From: Halomonas sp. SpR8
Lineage (GTDB): Bacteria > Pseudomonadota > Gammaproteobacteria > Pseudomonadales > Halomonadaceae
DNA length: 64,000 nucleotides
NCBI RefSeq assembly: GCF_031010195.1
Contig: NZ_JAUAMC010000007.1
Location: 62,001-126,000, forward strand
Reading direction: 5' to 3'
The notes under the pieces are model-generated. The model had not been told where the DNA came from, ran no database searches, and was given only the letters and a program-made list of their open reading frames with translations. Within the stretch, counting starts at the first letter, position 1. The number at the start of each line of letters is the position of its first letter. Below, one piece after another: positions 14,627 through 24,365 of the stretch. Position numbers and translations under genes: made by a program.

Positions 14627-15443
14627 ACGCCTTGTAAATTTGCGACAGTTTGCGTTTGCGATAGGCAGCGGGCGTTTCATAGGCGAGTGATTGGAAGGCG
14701 TGGGTGAAGTGAGCCTGGTCATAGTAGCCGCATTGCAGCGCTATTTCTGCTAGGGGCAGTGTGGTTGCAAGCAGCCCGTGGCGGGCGCGGTTGAGTCGGG
14801 CATAGGCGACTAATTGGCCTGGGGAAACGCCCACCTCGCGTTTTAATTTGCGTTCCAGGGTGCGTCGCGTAAACCCTAGCGTGGCGCCTAACTGTTGGGG
14901 TGGAAGCTGTAGCTCTCCAATGGCTTGAGCAAGCGAAGTGATACGGCTATTGGCAGGTGGCTGGCTCTGTAGACGATCTAACAGCCATGTTTCCAGCAGT
15001 CGTAAGCCTTGCTGTGAGTCCAACTGGTAGAGGCGCTCTACCACGGGCATTAATCCTTGCAACCTTAATTTTTGCAAACTTAGTGCTTCAAGCTCGTTAT
15101 CCAAGCGATGGTATGTATCTGTGAATGCTTCGGGTAGTAAGCCCAGCAAGCTGTGGGCACCTGCAGCTCTAAAACGAATGCCCAAACAGGGGGTGGTCGT
15201 GTCGAGCGTCTCTATCAACGTGCGCCTGTTGAAACAGAGCGTGATGACAGGGTGGGAACTGACGAGCTGGATGCTAAGACTAGCCCCGGCATCGGGGTAG
15301 AACTTTTCGGTTCTGGGCTCAGTGAGGTGACCTGGGGCTCCCATTGACCAAAGGCATTGAACCCAAGGCGTTAATCGCTTATCAGGCAGGCGATGCCGGA
15401 AGTTTAGATAGCCAGTGTTGCTTGGCAGAATGAGGTCGGTCAT
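14625..15443 (-). CDS. AraC-family transcriptional regulator
   Basis: 272 residues: a beta-rich N-terminal sensor domain with the pattern LTPWVQCLWSM, FYPDAGASLSIQL and CLGIRFRAAGAHSLLG (DUF6597-like), then an AraC double helix-turn-helix (LGATLGFTRRTLERKLKREV, and LAEIALQCGYYDQAHFTHAF). It probably regulates the CMD and YrhK-like genes immediately downstream on the same strand. The effector is unknown. Confidence 0.88.
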   Translation of the reverse strand: MTDLILPSNTGYLNFRHRLPDKRLTPWVQCLWSMGAPGHLTEPRTEKFYPDAGASLSIQLVSSHPVITLCFNRRTLIETLDTTTPCLGIRFRAAGAHSLLGLLPEAFTDTYHRLDNELEALSLQKLRLQGLMPVVERLYQLDSQQGLRLLETWLLDRLQSQPPANSRITSLAQAIGELQLPPQQLGATLGFTRRTLERKLKREVGVSPGQLVAYARLNRARHGLLATTLPLAEIALQCGYYDQAHFTHAFQSLAYETPAAYRKRKLSQIYKA

Positions 15444-15488
15444 GGTGTCAGTCAGCGAGAAGTTTTATTAATGATAGCTCTTATTGAC

Positions 15489-16496
15489 TCAATCAAGCCG
15501 TTTTTGGGAGCTGGCCCGTCGCCATACGCTAGGCGGTGCTTTCTCTTGGCGTGCCCATACGCGCCTTAGCTGACGTTCATCACCGAATCCGGATGCTTCG
15601 GCGATGCGTGCTAGCGTCCAAGTCGTTTCGGTCATTAACGCTTTGGCACGCTGCAAGCGTAATCCCATGATGTAGTCGCCCACCAGCATGCCGGTGAGGC
15701 TTTTGAATTGGCGCCGAAAATGCCGCTCGCTCATGGCTGCCTGAGCCGCCAATGTTTCGATACGCCAAGTCTGCGAGGGCGCGGCGCATATGGCATCTTG
15801 AACGCGATGCAGCCGTTCATCCACATGATTGCGACCCTCAAGCCAAGCACCCAGTTGAGGTTCCTGACCACTACGACGCAGATACAGCACCATTTCTCGT
15901 GCAACCGCCAGGGCCAGCGAGTGTCCACACGCGCGGGTAAGCCAGTAGAGCATGGTATCAATACCGGTTGAGATCCCCGCGCTGGTTAAGTAGCGCCCAT
16001 CCTCAATAAAGATACAGTCGCTCTGTACTTTTGCCCTGGGGGCTTTAAGGCGTAACTGTCCGATGAGAGTGTGATGGGTGGTGCAGCGTCGCCCCTCTAA
16101 TAGACCCGCATCCGCAAGTAATAGCGTGCCGGAGCAAACGGTCATTAGCGTATCCGCATAGAGGGCGTTTGCCTTGAGCCAGCCTACACACTCTTGTTGC
16201 GCCAATGGCTCAAGGCTATTGCGGTATTGCCCCGGAATCAGCAGTAAATCTTGAGAAGGAAGCTGTTCGGGTAAGGTGTCAATGCCGCTAAGGGTTAGCG
16301 GCCCTAACCACTGCATGGCCGTTTTGGGGCCTATATAGCGGATCTGAACGTCTATCGAGAGCCGGTCAGCACACTGCAGAACCTGAAGCGGGCCAATCAA
16401 ATCGAGCGGCACCTGGCCGGGCATCATTAGTACTGCAATCCGCAAGGTTTTAGCTCTTGCAGATTGCAGCTGGCTAGTTTGTTGCTCTTCACTCAC
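15489..16496 (-). CDS. GlxA-family transcriptional regulator (DJ-1/PfpI plus AraC HTH)
   Basis: 335 residues. An N-terminal class-I-amidotransferase-like domain (about 18-190: RIAVLMMPGQVPLDLIGPLQ, MTVCSGTLLLADAGLLEGRR, the Cys at the nucleophile-elbow position) is followed by a C-terminal AraC-type HTH (LAAQAAMSERHFRRQFKSLT, IAEASGFGDERQLRRVWARQ). GlxA-type proteins such as GbdR and ArgR activate catabolic genes for amino acids and quaternary amines. The gene begins within the last codons of the upstream isochorismatase-like gene (8-base overlap), so the two are translationally coupled and probably functionally linked. Confidence 0.9.
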   Translation of the reverse strand: MSEEQQTSQLQSARAKTLRIAVLMMPGQVPLDLIGPLQVLQCADRLSIDVQIRYIGPKTAMQWLGPLTLSGIDTLPEQLPSQDLLLIPGQYRNSLEPLAQQECVGWLKANALYADTLMTVCSGTLLLADAGLLEGRRCTTHHTLIGQLRLKAPRAKVQSDCIFIEDGRYLTSAGISTGIDTMLYWLTRACGHSLALAVAREMVLYLRRSGQEPQLGAWLEGRNHVDERLHRVQDAICAAPSQTWRIETLAAQAAMSERHFRRQFKSLTGMLVGDYIMGLRLQRAKALMTETTWTLARIAEASGFGDERQLRRVWARQEKAPPSVWRRASSQKRLD

Positions 16497-17055
16497 GCGT
16501 ATTTTGCCATTCGTTAATCATGTCGTGTGTACTGATAATACGTGCAAAGCGGCCTTCCAGTACCAGTTCGGTGCGTGCCTTAATTTCATCGGCTGACCAG
16601 GTGATGCCGTGGCGTGTCATGGGGAAGGTTAGGGTAGCATCGCTGATAAAGTCGACGCTAAAGCCCAAATCTGACCCCACACGAGCAGTTGTTTCACAGC
16701 ACTGTTCGGTGCGAATGCCGCTAATCGCCAGCCGTTCAATGCCACGCTCTCGACACCAACTTTCAAGTGAGGTATCGGTGAAGGCGTTATGGACGCGTTT
16801 GTGATAGGTAACCGCTACTTCATCGTTAAAGTCGTCAAGCGGACGTATCAGGCCATTATCTGGGTCAAAAGCTCCTTGGCTGCCAAGCTCTTCATGCAGA
16901 ATGCGCACAACGGGAATATTGTTTGCCTGTGCGGCGTTCAGCACTGCACGTTGCTTGGGGCGCCACGCCTGAGCCAGCGATTCTACCCAGTAATCGCGGG
17001 CAGGGAAGGAGGCTTGTACATCAATTAATAGCAGTGCCGTTTTAGACTGGATCAT
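16489..17055 (-). CDS. Cysteine hydrolase, isochorismatase-like
   Basis: About 188 residues with the isochorismatase catalytic triad (numbered from an alternative ATG four codons upstream): Asp16 in LLLIDVQ, Lys90 in YHKRVHNAF and Cys123 in RTEQCCETTA. The superfamily includes nicotinamidases, carbamoylases and related amidases; the substrate is not readable. The ATG at 17055 places MIQSKTALLLIDVQ at the usual N-terminus; the upstream ATG at 17067 cannot be excluded. It overlaps the following GlxA-type regulator. Confidence 0.88.
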   Translation of the reverse strand: MIQSKTALLLIDVQASFPARDYWVESLAQAWRPKQRAVLNAAQANNIPVVRILHEELGSQGAFDPDNGLIRPLDDFNDEVAVTYHKRVHNAFTDTSLESWCRERGIERLAISGIRTEQCCETTARVGSDLGFSVDFISDATLTFPMTRHGITWSADEIKARTELVLEGRFARIISTHDMINEWQNTRE

Positions 17056-17213
17056 GACTAATCTCATCGTGTGGAAGTGAGATTACAGATTAGCTGTCAT
17101 GTATTCTGCCAACGATGCGTTAGCCGGTCACAAAGGGGGCAGATTCGGCCATGTCTAGGCATTGTCTTCTAGTTAACACCACGGCAAAGGGAGGTTCCAG
17201 GCGCAAGTAGGGG

Positions 17214-17957
17214 TTATTTCTTCACACAGACAAAAATAGCGTTTCCAGAGGTCGTATCCCAGGGCTTGATGGTCTCGTAGTTGTGCTCAAACACGTGCAC
17301 TTCAAAGTAAGGCGTCAGCAGGGCGATTAATTCCGCAAAATTGACTGCTACCATGGAATGTTCGTCGTTCCATACTTGCGTCGCGTCGGCATTGGCTTTT
17401 TCAATGCTCAGCCTAAGTGACTGCTTTTCGCCTTGGCCGCTGTAGTGCCATCCAGAGCGGAAGGTGAATAAATCGCTTGCCTGTTTGGCGGTGTGCTTAA
17501 CAAATAAGTCGTTGTTGATTTTGTCTTTATCAACCGCGTTAAAACAGAAAATACCGCAGGATGCTAGCGCGCGATGCGCACTGGATATGCATGCCTTGAG
17601 CTTTTCAATGCCATCGTTGTAGTGGATGGAGTACAAAAAGCAGGTGATTAAGTCGCTGGGCTCAGCAACCTCAAAATGACTCATGTCTTGTCGCGTGAAC
17701 TGAGCTTCTGGGCAGCGCGCGGCGGCGATATCCAGCATGGGTTGATTAATATCCAGCCCGTTGCTTTGGTATCCAACGTCGATGAAATGGCGCACGTGTG
17801 GGCCGGTGCCACAAGCTAAGTCAAGGTGTGTGGTTCCGCCGTTACCGAACATCTGATGCAGTCTGCGAATGGCATTGCTTTGTGTTCGGTAATCGATATC
17901 CACGCACATCAAATCGTAGTAGCCAGAAAGGTCGGTATAGAGGGCGTTGATGGACAT
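17214..17957 (-). CDS. Class I SAM-dependent methyltransferase
   Basis: 247 residues: motif I LDLACGTGPHV near residues 45-55, the acidic end of strand 2 in NGLDINQPMLDIAAAR, motif II DLITCFLYSIHY, and a long C-terminal beta region. It resembles small-molecule methyltransferases of the methyltransferase 25 type. It stands alone, about 160 bp from the isochorismatase gene and divergent from NfeD. Substrate unknown. Confidence 0.88.
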   Translation of the reverse strand: MSINALYTDLSGYYDLMCVDIDYRTQSNAIRRLHQMFGNGGTTHLDLACGTGPHVRHFIDVGYQSNGLDINQPMLDIAAARCPEAQFTRQDMSHFEVAEPSDLITCFLYSIHYNDGIEKLKACISSAHRALASCGIFCFNAVDKDKINNDLFVKHTAKQASDLFTFRSGWHYSGQGEKQSLRLSIEKANADATQVWNDEHSMVAVNFAELIALLTPYFEVHVFEHNYETIKPWDTTSGNAIFVCVKK

Positions 17958-18253
17958 GGTGACCTAATAGTGGCAACTGAAAAATGGTGGGGGGCGCATA
18001 GTAAACGAGCGGGTAGGGTTTTAGAAGCGAGCATAGCTAAACCAAGTGTATAGCTGCACACCCCCTCAAAATCGCCCAAGGGCTCTGGTCGTCGCCATAG
18101 CACCTCGTATGTGGTTGCCTTGTACTAAATTCCGTCACCTCTTCGCTCATGACGAAGCTCAATGTGAGTGCTACGTTGAGTAGATAACCTTGTGTATGTC
18201 GCTGCTTAAGATTCAGGCGGGGACGTTAAAGGTGCTGAATACGAGGAGCGGAT

Positions 18254-19615
18254 ATGCATTCCCTTTCTCACAAACCTTACTGGCTTTGGCTATTGGTGCT
18301 TGGCTTGCTGCTGGCTGTGCTGTCCTTCACATGGCAAGCCAGGGCACAAACCTCTTCGCCCAACGCTTTGGTGCTTAACATTGAAGGCGCTATCGGCCCC
18401 GCGACCAAGGATTATTTTGAACGTGGGTTGCGTAATGCCCGCGAGCAGGGGAGTGAGGTGGTGGTTGTCGAACTGGATACGCCGGGCGGCTTGGTCGATA
18501 CGACCCGCGATATCATTCGGGAAACGCTCAATTCCGACCTTCCAGTCGTGATGTATGTTTCCCCCAGCGGTGCTCGCGCAGCAAGCGCAGGAACCTACTT
18601 GCTTTATGGTAGCCATGTGGCCGCCATGGCGCCTTCCACCCATATGGGCTCTGCAACGCCGGTACAGCTGGGTGGCGGTGGGCTGACGGGCGGTACTGAT
18701 GATGAGGGTGAAAATGCGGAGGGTGAATCGGAAGGCGATGGTAGTGCCATGGAGCGTAAGGTGCTGGAAGACGCGGTGAGTTTTATCCGCAGTTTGGCTG
18801 AACGCCATGGCCGCAACGCGGATTGGGCAGAAGAGGCAGTGCGCGAGGCGGTGAATCTCACTGCAAATCAGGCATTAGAGCAAAATGTCATCAACGTGAT
18901 CGCACGGGATATTGATGATCTTCTGGCACAGATTGACGGCATGACCGTGGTGATGGAGGGAGGAGAGCATACGCTGGCGACGGCCGATCTTGCCATTGAA
19001 CGCTACGACCCCGATTGGCGTACCCAACTACTTACGCTGGTTACCAACCCTAATATTGCCTATTTCCTGATGATCATTGGTTTTTATGGTCTGATTTTTG
19101 AGCTTTCCAGCCCTGGCAGTCTTTTTCCCGGCACCATCGGTGTCATTTGCCTTTTGTTGGCACTATTCGCTTTTCAGGTACTACCCATTAACTACGCGGG
19201 CCTGGCCCTGATGGTCGTTGGTATGGCGCTGATGATTGGTGAGGCCTTTATGCCCAGTTTTGGCGTGTTAGGAGCAGGCGGTATCGTGGCCTTTGTGCTG
19301 GGGTCAGTGATGTTGATGGACGCGGAGCATCTTGCTATTTCGTTACCACTAATCGGTGGTGTGGCATTGGTATCCGGTGGATTAATGCTATGGACGCTCA
19401 CTCGCTTTGCAACGCTGCGGAAGAGCCCGGTTCATAGCGGGGCGGAGGAGTTAATTGGGGCAACTGCGATTGCTCTGGAAGATTTTGCCACCCATGGCCA
19501 TGTGCGGCTGCATGGCGAGCGCTGGAACGCGGTAAGTGATGCGCCGGTCAAGCAGGGTGACGAGCTTGAGGTGATGCGACTTGAAGGTTTGACAGTATTT
19601 GTAACGCCCCGGTAA
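18254..19615 (+). CDS. nfeD: NfeD family membrane serine protease (long form)
   Basis: 453 residues. A signal/anchor segment (YWLWLLVLGLLLAVLSFTW) precedes a ClpP/crotonase-like protease domain (VVVVELDTPGGLVDTTRDII; PSGARAASAGTYLLYGSHVA with the presumed nucleophilic Ser), four to five transmembrane helices (about 255-385) and a C-terminal OB-fold NfeD domain starting GATAIALEDF. Long NfeD proteins cleave stomatin-like partners, and a slipin gene follows directly. GAGGAGCG precedes the ATG. A low-complexity acidic insert near residue 150 (DDEGENAEGESEGDG) is typical of this group. Confidence 0.93.
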   Translation: MHSLSHKPYWLWLLVLGLLLAVLSFTWQARAQTSSPNALVLNIEGAIGPATKDYFERGLRNAREQGSEVVVVELDTPGGLVDTTRDIIRETLNSDLPVVMYVSPSGARAASAGTYLLYGSHVAAMAPSTHMGSATPVQLGGGGLTGGTDDEGENAEGESEGDGSAMERKVLEDAVSFIRSLAERHGRNADWAEEAVREAVNLTANQALEQNVINVIARDIDDLLAQIDGMTVVMEGGEHTLATADLAIERYDPDWRTQLLTLVTNPNIAYFLMIIGFYGLIFELSSPGSLFPGTIGVICLLLALFAFQVLPINYAGLALMVVGMALMIGEAFMPSFGVLGAGGIVAFVLGSVMLMDAEHLAISLPLIGGVALVSGGLMLWTLTRFATLRKSPVHSGAEELIGATAIALEDFATHGHVRLHGERWNAVSDAPVKQGDELEVMRLEGLTVFVTPR

Positions 19616-19674
19616 AGCCCGCCGCCGTTGCGCGCATACCGGCATAATTGATCATCTGCCAAACGAGGTGTCCA

Positions 19675-20463
19675 ATGATTATTTCGTACTTAGTGCCTGT
19701 CGTGTTGGTGGTGATGTTGATCGCTGCCTCCATTCGCATACTGCCGGAGTACAAGCGCGGCGTCGTGTTCTTTCTGGGGCGTTATCAGACAGTGAAGGGG
19801 CCTGGGTTGGTCATTATAATTCCCGCTATCCAGAAGATGGAGGTGGTGGATCTGCGCGTGATCACCATGGATGTGCCGGAGCAGGACGTGATTTCTCAGG
19901 ATAACGTCACCGTCAAAGTGAATGCGGTGCTCTATTTCCGCGTCGTCGATCCCGAAAAAGCGATCATCCAAGTAGAGAATTTCACTCAGGCGACCAGCCA
20001 GTTGGCTCAGACCACACTACGCTCCGTTTTGGGGAAGCATGACCTGGATGAGATGCTTTCCGAGCGCGATAAGCTCAACGACGATATTCAGGAAATCATC
20101 GATACCCAAACCGAAGCATGGGGCATTAAGGTTGCCAATGTTGAAATCAAACATGTGGATTTGGATGAGAGCATGATCCGCGCTATTGCGCGCCAAGCCG
20201 AGGCTGAACGTGAACGCCGCGCCAAGGTGATTCACGCAGAAGGGGAGCTTCAGGCTTCCAAAAAGCTGGTTGAGGCCGCTAACGTAATGCAGGAAAACTC
20301 GGCTGCACTACAGCTCCGCTATCTGCAAACCATGAGTGATATGAGTAACAAGAACGCTTCAACAATTGTTTTCCCATTACCGATGGATATCATGGAGGCC
20401 TTTAGAGATATGAAGGCTAAGCATGTCTCGCCGATACAAAACGACGATAAACCTGAACAGTGA
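19675..20463 (+). CDS. Slipin / stomatin-like SPFH-domain protein
   Basis: 262 residues: an N-terminal hydrophobic hairpin ([17 protein letters not shown]), then [20 protein letters not shown] and the SPFH domain ([36 protein letters not shown]), a coiled-coil with [17 protein letters not shown], and a C-terminal LPMDIMEAF segment. Such proteins assemble in detergent-resistant membrane patches and are cleaved by their partner NfeD. The ATG at 19675 follows GAGGTG; the in-frame upstream TTG would add nine unlikely residues. Operon with nfeD, 59 bases apart. Confidence 0.92.
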   Translation: MIISYLVPVVLVVMLIAASIRILPEYKRGVVFFLGRYQTVKGPGLVIIIPAIQKMEVVDLRVITMDVPEQDVISQDNVTVKVNAVLYFRVVDPEKAIIQVENFTQATSQLAQTTLRSVLGKHDLDEMLSERDKLNDDIQEIIDTQTEAWGIKVANVEIKHVDLDESMIRAIARQAEAERERRAKVIHAEGELQASKKLVEAANVMQENSAALQLRYLQTMSDMSNKNASTIVFPLPMDIMEAFRDMKAKHVSPIQNDDKPEQ

Positions 20464-20498
20464 CACCAGCGTAAGCTTTTAACCAACGTGGACATCCA

Positions 20499-20816
20499 AT
20501 GCCGCTGATTGCCGACACCCCCGAACCCCCGTACTACGCCGTTATTTTTACCTCACTCCGCACAGAGGTCGATAACGGCTACGACGCAATGGCGGCAAGA
20601 ATGGTCGAACTTGCAGCCCAGCAGCCGGGCTTTTTGGGTGTGGAGTCAGCCAGAAATGAAGTGGGAGTGACGGTCTCTTATTGGGCTGATTTAGCCGCTA
20701 TTAAAGCGTGGAAAGCCCATGCAGAGCATCAAGAAGCCCAGCGGTTGGGCCATCAGCAGTGGTACCAACACTTCACAGCCCGTATCGCCAAGGTCGAGCG
20801 AGATTATGGGATATAG
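20499..20816 (+). CDS. Antibiotic biosynthesis monooxygenase (ABM) domain protein
   Basis: 105 residues of ferredoxin-like fold: YYAVIFTSLRT strand, helix YDAMAARMVELAAQQPGFLG, VESARNE, VTVSYWADLAAIKAWKAHAE and a terminal YTAR-like helix (YQHFTARIAKVERDYG). The family includes small cofactor-free oxygenases and haem-binding proteins; most genomic members are uncharacterised. It is 35 bases after the slipin gene and may be read with it. Confidence 0.85.
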   Translation: MPLIADTPEPPYYAVIFTSLRTEVDNGYDAMAARMVELAAQQPGFLGVESARNEVGVTVSYWADLAAIKAWKAHAEHQEAQRLGHQQWYQHFTARIAKVERDYGI

Positions 20817-20855
20817 GGCGCGTTTAGTAAGACGGCCAATCGACGGGAATAGCAA

Positions 20856-21694
20856 ATGAAAGAGCGGTATGCCCCTCCTTCACCTATCTTTTGGCGGGAT
20901 ACGCGTATGCCCTATGTGGAGCTGCGTAAGATTAGCGATGCTCGACAGGTCTGCTATGCGCCGCACAGCCCGCGCATTGGTCGCTGGGGGCTGTGACCGC
21001 AGGTAAAAGCACCTTTTGCTATCGTGACGCGAGGTATCAGATTAGTGCGGGTGACATCGTGATGATGAACCCCCACTGGGTGCATGCCTGTAACCCCATC
21101 GAGAATCAGCCCTGGGCTTACTTGATGCTCTATGTCGATACCGCGTGGCTGAGTGAGTTGCGCTATCAATTGGGCCTGCTGGATGCACCTAACTGGCAAG
21201 ACATTGCCACTGCCGTTATTACCCAGCCAGCGCTTTATGCTGGGTACTGCGATATGGCCGCTTGCTTGCTGGATAAACAACGGGAAATTGACGAAAAGCA
21301 AACGGCGCTAATCGAGTGCTTGTCTACCATGATGCAAGTGCTTGCCCAAGAATCCCCCGCGGCATTGCCCCAAGCGCCCAGTGTGCTAGAACAGGTTGCG
21401 GCCTATTTGCGTGCCAATTGTGCCGCTGATATCTCGCTTGAACGCTTATGTCAGCAGTCGGGCTATAGTGCTGGGCACCTGATTCGCGCCTTTAAACAGC
21501 ACTTCGGGCTGACGCCTCATGCCTACCTGATTAACCAGCGTATTCAGTTGGGGCAGCAGGCGCTAAAGCAAGGGCAGCCGATAGTTGAGGCAGCTTTGAG
21601 CGCGGGCTTTAATGACCAGCCGCACTTTCAAAGAACGTTTAAGCGACTGGTAGCCGCCACACCCAACCAGTATCGCTATCCGCTTCTCAAATAA
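20856..21694 (+). pseudogene. AraC-family regulator, frameshifted in the N-terminal domain
   Basis: From the ATG at 20856 the frame encodes a typical AraC cupin start (FWRDTRMPYVELRKI, CYAPHSP) and then runs to a TGA at about 20994. In the +2 frame the expected continuation HWSLGAVTAGKSTFCYRD begins at 20975 and runs to 21694 through two helix-turn-helices (LERLCQQSGYSAGHLIRAFK, IVEAALSAGFNDQPHFQRTF). A one-base loss near 20970-20974 therefore separates the start from the body. A shorter product from the GTG at 20993 would lack the first cupin strands. Regulators of this kind usually sit beside and control LysE-type exporters, as here. Confidence 0.82.
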
Positions 21695-21720
21695 CAGCAG
21701 CCCCTTAAAACAACAACCAC

Positions 21721-22323
21721 TCAAAACAACAGAAACAGTGCACTGGCGGCCAGGCAAATAGCCAATACGCGGTTAATCGTCAGCAGAATGATAGGGCGGT
21801 GCACATAGCGTTTGAGAAAAGCCCCTGCAACGATCCAACTGGCCAGCGATAGCCAGCAAATAGGCAGATAGAGGGCGGCAAATAGCCATAGCAGGTAGGG
21901 CGCGTTTCCACTGGTATAAGCGCCGATGCCCGCGGCAGATGCCAGCCATGCTTTAGGGTTAAGCCACTGCATCATAGCGCCCGCCCAAAACCCCGGTGCG
22001 TTGTCGGCGCCTCTTTCCTGCACACGGCCATCGTGCTGAAACAGTTGATAGCTAAGGTAGAGTAAAAAAACTATACCTGCCCAGCGTAAAAGCGCTTCCA
22101 ACAGTGGCGCTAAAGTTAGCAGTGAGTAAAGCCCCGCGCCGATGGCTAAAAACAGCGCAATAAACCCCAGCGTGGCACCGGTGACAAAAATAAGCCCTTT
22201 GACAATGGGGTAATGCGTGCCGCTACTCAAGCAAACAATGTTGACCGGCCCCGGCGAAATAGACGCGGCGAGAGCAAATGCAGACATGGGTAGTAGCGTT
22301 GGCAGCAGTAGGGTAGCGCTCAT
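21721..22323 (-). CDS. LysE/RhtB-family exporter
   Basis: 200 residues, six transmembrane helices, with the family signature SISPGPVNIVCLSSGTHYP near the N-terminus, GATLGFIALFLAIGAGL, and AMMQWLNPKAWLASAAG in the middle. It should export amino acids or related metabolites by proton antiport. I chose the ATG at 22323 because AAGGAGGATAACA directly precedes it; upstream in-frame codons are not needed. The convergent neighbour is the frameshifted AraC gene, its likely former regulator. Confidence 0.9.
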   Translation of the reverse strand: MSATLLLPTLLPMSAFALAASISPGPVNIVCLSSGTHYPIVKGLIFVTGATLGFIALFLAIGAGLYSLLTLAPLLEALLRWAGIVFLLYLSYQLFQHDGRVQERGADNAPGFWAGAMMQWLNPKAWLASAAGIGAYTSGNAPYLLWLFAALYLPICWLSLASWIVAGAFLKRYVHRPIILLTINRVLAICLAASALFLLF

Positions 22324-22426
22324 TGTTATCCTCCTTGGTAGTGCAAGGAGTTTGCAGGGGTGCTCACTGGGGGTATTGAACAAAATTGAGGTGGCTACTT
22401 TAGTGACTGCCTTTCACGCTTAGCTT

Positions 22427-23386
22427 TTAATAATGCCCAAACACAGACCAGCCGGTACGCTGCACAAACATTTCAAGCGCTTGGGTGCCCAGTAAACTAT
22501 TACCATAGGCGTCTAACCCCGGCGACCAGACGGCAATAGAGCCGTGTCCCGGTGCAATTGCCAGAATGCCGCCGCCGACGCCGCTTTTGCCGGGTAGGCC
22601 GACGCGGAAGGCGAATTCTCCCGAGGCGTCGTAGTGCCCGCACATCATCATTAATGAGTTGATCCGGCGGGCCCGCTGGGGCGCTACCACGCGTTTGCCA
22701 CTGGGTTTGTTGATACCATCCGAGGCCAAAAACAATCCTGCATGGGCAAGCTGCTCGCAGCTCATAGCGATGGCGCACTGGTGGAAGTAAGTGCCCAGCA
22801 CTTTATCGACATCGTGGCGTAGATGGCCAAAGGCTTTCATAAAGTGCGCCAGTGACGCGTTGCGGTCACGGTGGGCCATCTCTGAGGCGGCCACGGCGTG
22901 GTCGAAATAAATGCTGTCGTCATCGGCGATATAGCGCACAAAGCTGAGAATCTCGCCCAGTGTCTCTTTGGGTTCATGGCCCATCATGATCGCATCGACC
23001 ACCGCAATGGCCCCGGCATTGATAAACGGATTACGCGGCTTGCCGCTTTCATGCTCTAGTTGAACGATGGAGTTAAATGGATCGCCTGAGGGCTCCCGGC
23101 CGACTTTCGACCACAGCGAATCACCCACTTGCCCCAGCGCTATGGTCAGCGTAAATACCTTGGAGATACTCTGAATGGAGAAGGGGGTTGTGGCACATCC
23201 CGCCGAGTACACGTTGCCATCTACGGTCGCCAGCGAAATGGCAAACTGCTGTGGGTCAACGTGGCCAAGCTCGGGGATATAGTCGGCGACCTTGCCACGC
23301 TGTTCGGCATTCGCCATGGTGGCCGCAATGTCATTGATCAAGTCTTGCATGGGCGTATCGTGTACCGTCAGTGGAGGCGGGGGCAT
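22427..23386 (-). CDS. glsA: Glutaminase (serine-dependent beta-lactamase-like)
   Basis: Glutaminase hydrolyses L-glutamine to glutamate and ammonia in the cytosol and can support acid resistance. The serine-lysine dyad is in [10 protein letters not shown] (Ser73, Lys76), with further family segments [43 protein letters not shown], and [18 protein letters not shown]. Similarity to other glutaminases begins at MQDLINDI, so the ATG at 23350 may be the real start rather than that at 23386; neither has a strong ribosome-binding site. Confidence 0.95.
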   Translation of the reverse strand: MPPPPLTVHDTPMQDLINDIAATMANAEQRGKVADYIPELGHVDPQQFAISLATVDGNVYSAGCATTPFSIQSISKVFTLTIALGQVGDSLWSKVGREPSGDPFNSIVQLEHESGKPRNPFINAGAIAVVDAIMMGHEPKETLGEILSFVRYIADDDSIYFDHAVAASEMAHRDRNASLAHFMKAFGHLRHDVDKVLGTYFHQCAIAMSCEQLAHAGLFLASDGINKPSGKRVVAPQRARRINSLMMMCGHYDASGEFAFRVGLPGKSGVGGGILAIAPGHGSIAVWSPGLDAYGNSLLGTQALEMFVQRTGWSVFGHY

Positions 23387-23507
23387 TACCCTAGCGGAAA
23401 AGTTGGGAGCTGTCTGCTAACGCCATTAGCAAGATTCGGGTCGGCAACTCGCTTGTGAACGCTTAGGCTGATGAAGATAGGCAGTCCCAAGGCACAGAGA
23501 TAACACA

Positions 23508-24365
23508 ATGAACGACTATGCGCGTATCGAAAAAGCCATGGCTTATATGGTGGCCCACGCAGCGGAGCAACCCAACCTGGAAACAGTGGCCGCGCAGGTG
23601 CATTTAAGCGCCTTTCATTTCCAGCGGCTATTTTGTCGTTATGCGGGTATCAGCCCCAAACGCTTTTTGCAGGCGCTGACGTTAGAGCGCAGTAAGCAAC
23701 TGATTCAGGCATCGACATCCCTGCTGGATATTGCCCATACGCTGGGGCTAAGCGGCGGCTCCCGGCTCTACGATCACTTTGTGCAGTTAGAAGCGGTCAC
23801 CCCGGGAGAGTATAAGCGCCAGGGTGAAGGCGTGGAGATCGCCTACGGGGTTCATGAAACGCCCTTAGGTAGCATGTTTGTAGCGGTAACCCCCCGGGGT
23901 ATCTGCCGTATGGGTTTTGTCGATGCGACTAATTCGGAGGCGTTACTGGCTCGGCTTGGCAAAGAGTGGCCGCGCAGCACGCTGTGCCATAGCCCCGATG
24001 CTACCCGTTTTGCGGTGGAAAAGCTTTTTAATCAACCCGAAGAGGGAACTGCCGCTCTGTCACTGCACGTCACCGGCACTAACTTTCAAATAGCGGTTTG
24101 GCGGGCGCTGCTGACCATTCCCGAAGGTCAGTTGGCCAGCTATTCGCATATCGCCCGGGCATTGGGCACGCCTAAATCGTCCCGTGCAGTGGGCAATGCG
24201 GTGGGCGCTAACCCCATCGCGGTATGGATACCCTGCCACCGGGTGATTCAACAAAGTGGCGCACTGGGTGGCTATCGCTGGGGGTTAGACAAAAAGCAGA
24301 TGGTGCAAGCCTGGGAGTTGGCAAAGGTTGATAACGAATCGCTTTTTCCCATGGCCGCGTCTTAA
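23508..24365 (+). CDS. Ada-like protein: AraC HTH fused to O6-methylguanine-DNA methyltransferase
   Basis: 285 residues: an AraC-type DNA-binding domain at 20-100 (VHLSAFHFQRLFCRYAGISP), then a methylguanine methyltransferase domain with the acceptor Cys243 in PCHRVI, preceded by the helix-turn-helix region YSHIARALGTPKSSRAVGNA. It lacks the N-terminal zinc-binding AdaA domain of E. coli Ada. It repairs alkylated guanine by suicide transfer and probably regulates its own gene. Its stop codon overlaps that of the convergent phosphodiesterase gene by four bases. Confidence 0.93.
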   Translation: MNDYARIEKAMAYMVAHAAEQPNLETVAAQVHLSAFHFQRLFCRYAGISPKRFLQALTLERSKQLIQASTSLLDIAHTLGLSGGSRLYDHFVQLEAVTPGEYKRQGEGVEIAYGVHETPLGSMFVAVTPRGICRMGFVDATNSEALLARLGKEWPRSTLCHSPDATRFAVEKLFNQPEEGTAALSLHVTGTNFQIAVWRALLTIPEGQLASYSHIARALGTPKSSRAVGNAVGANPIAVWIPCHRVIQQSGALGGYRWGLDKKQMVQAWELAKVDNESLFPMAAS

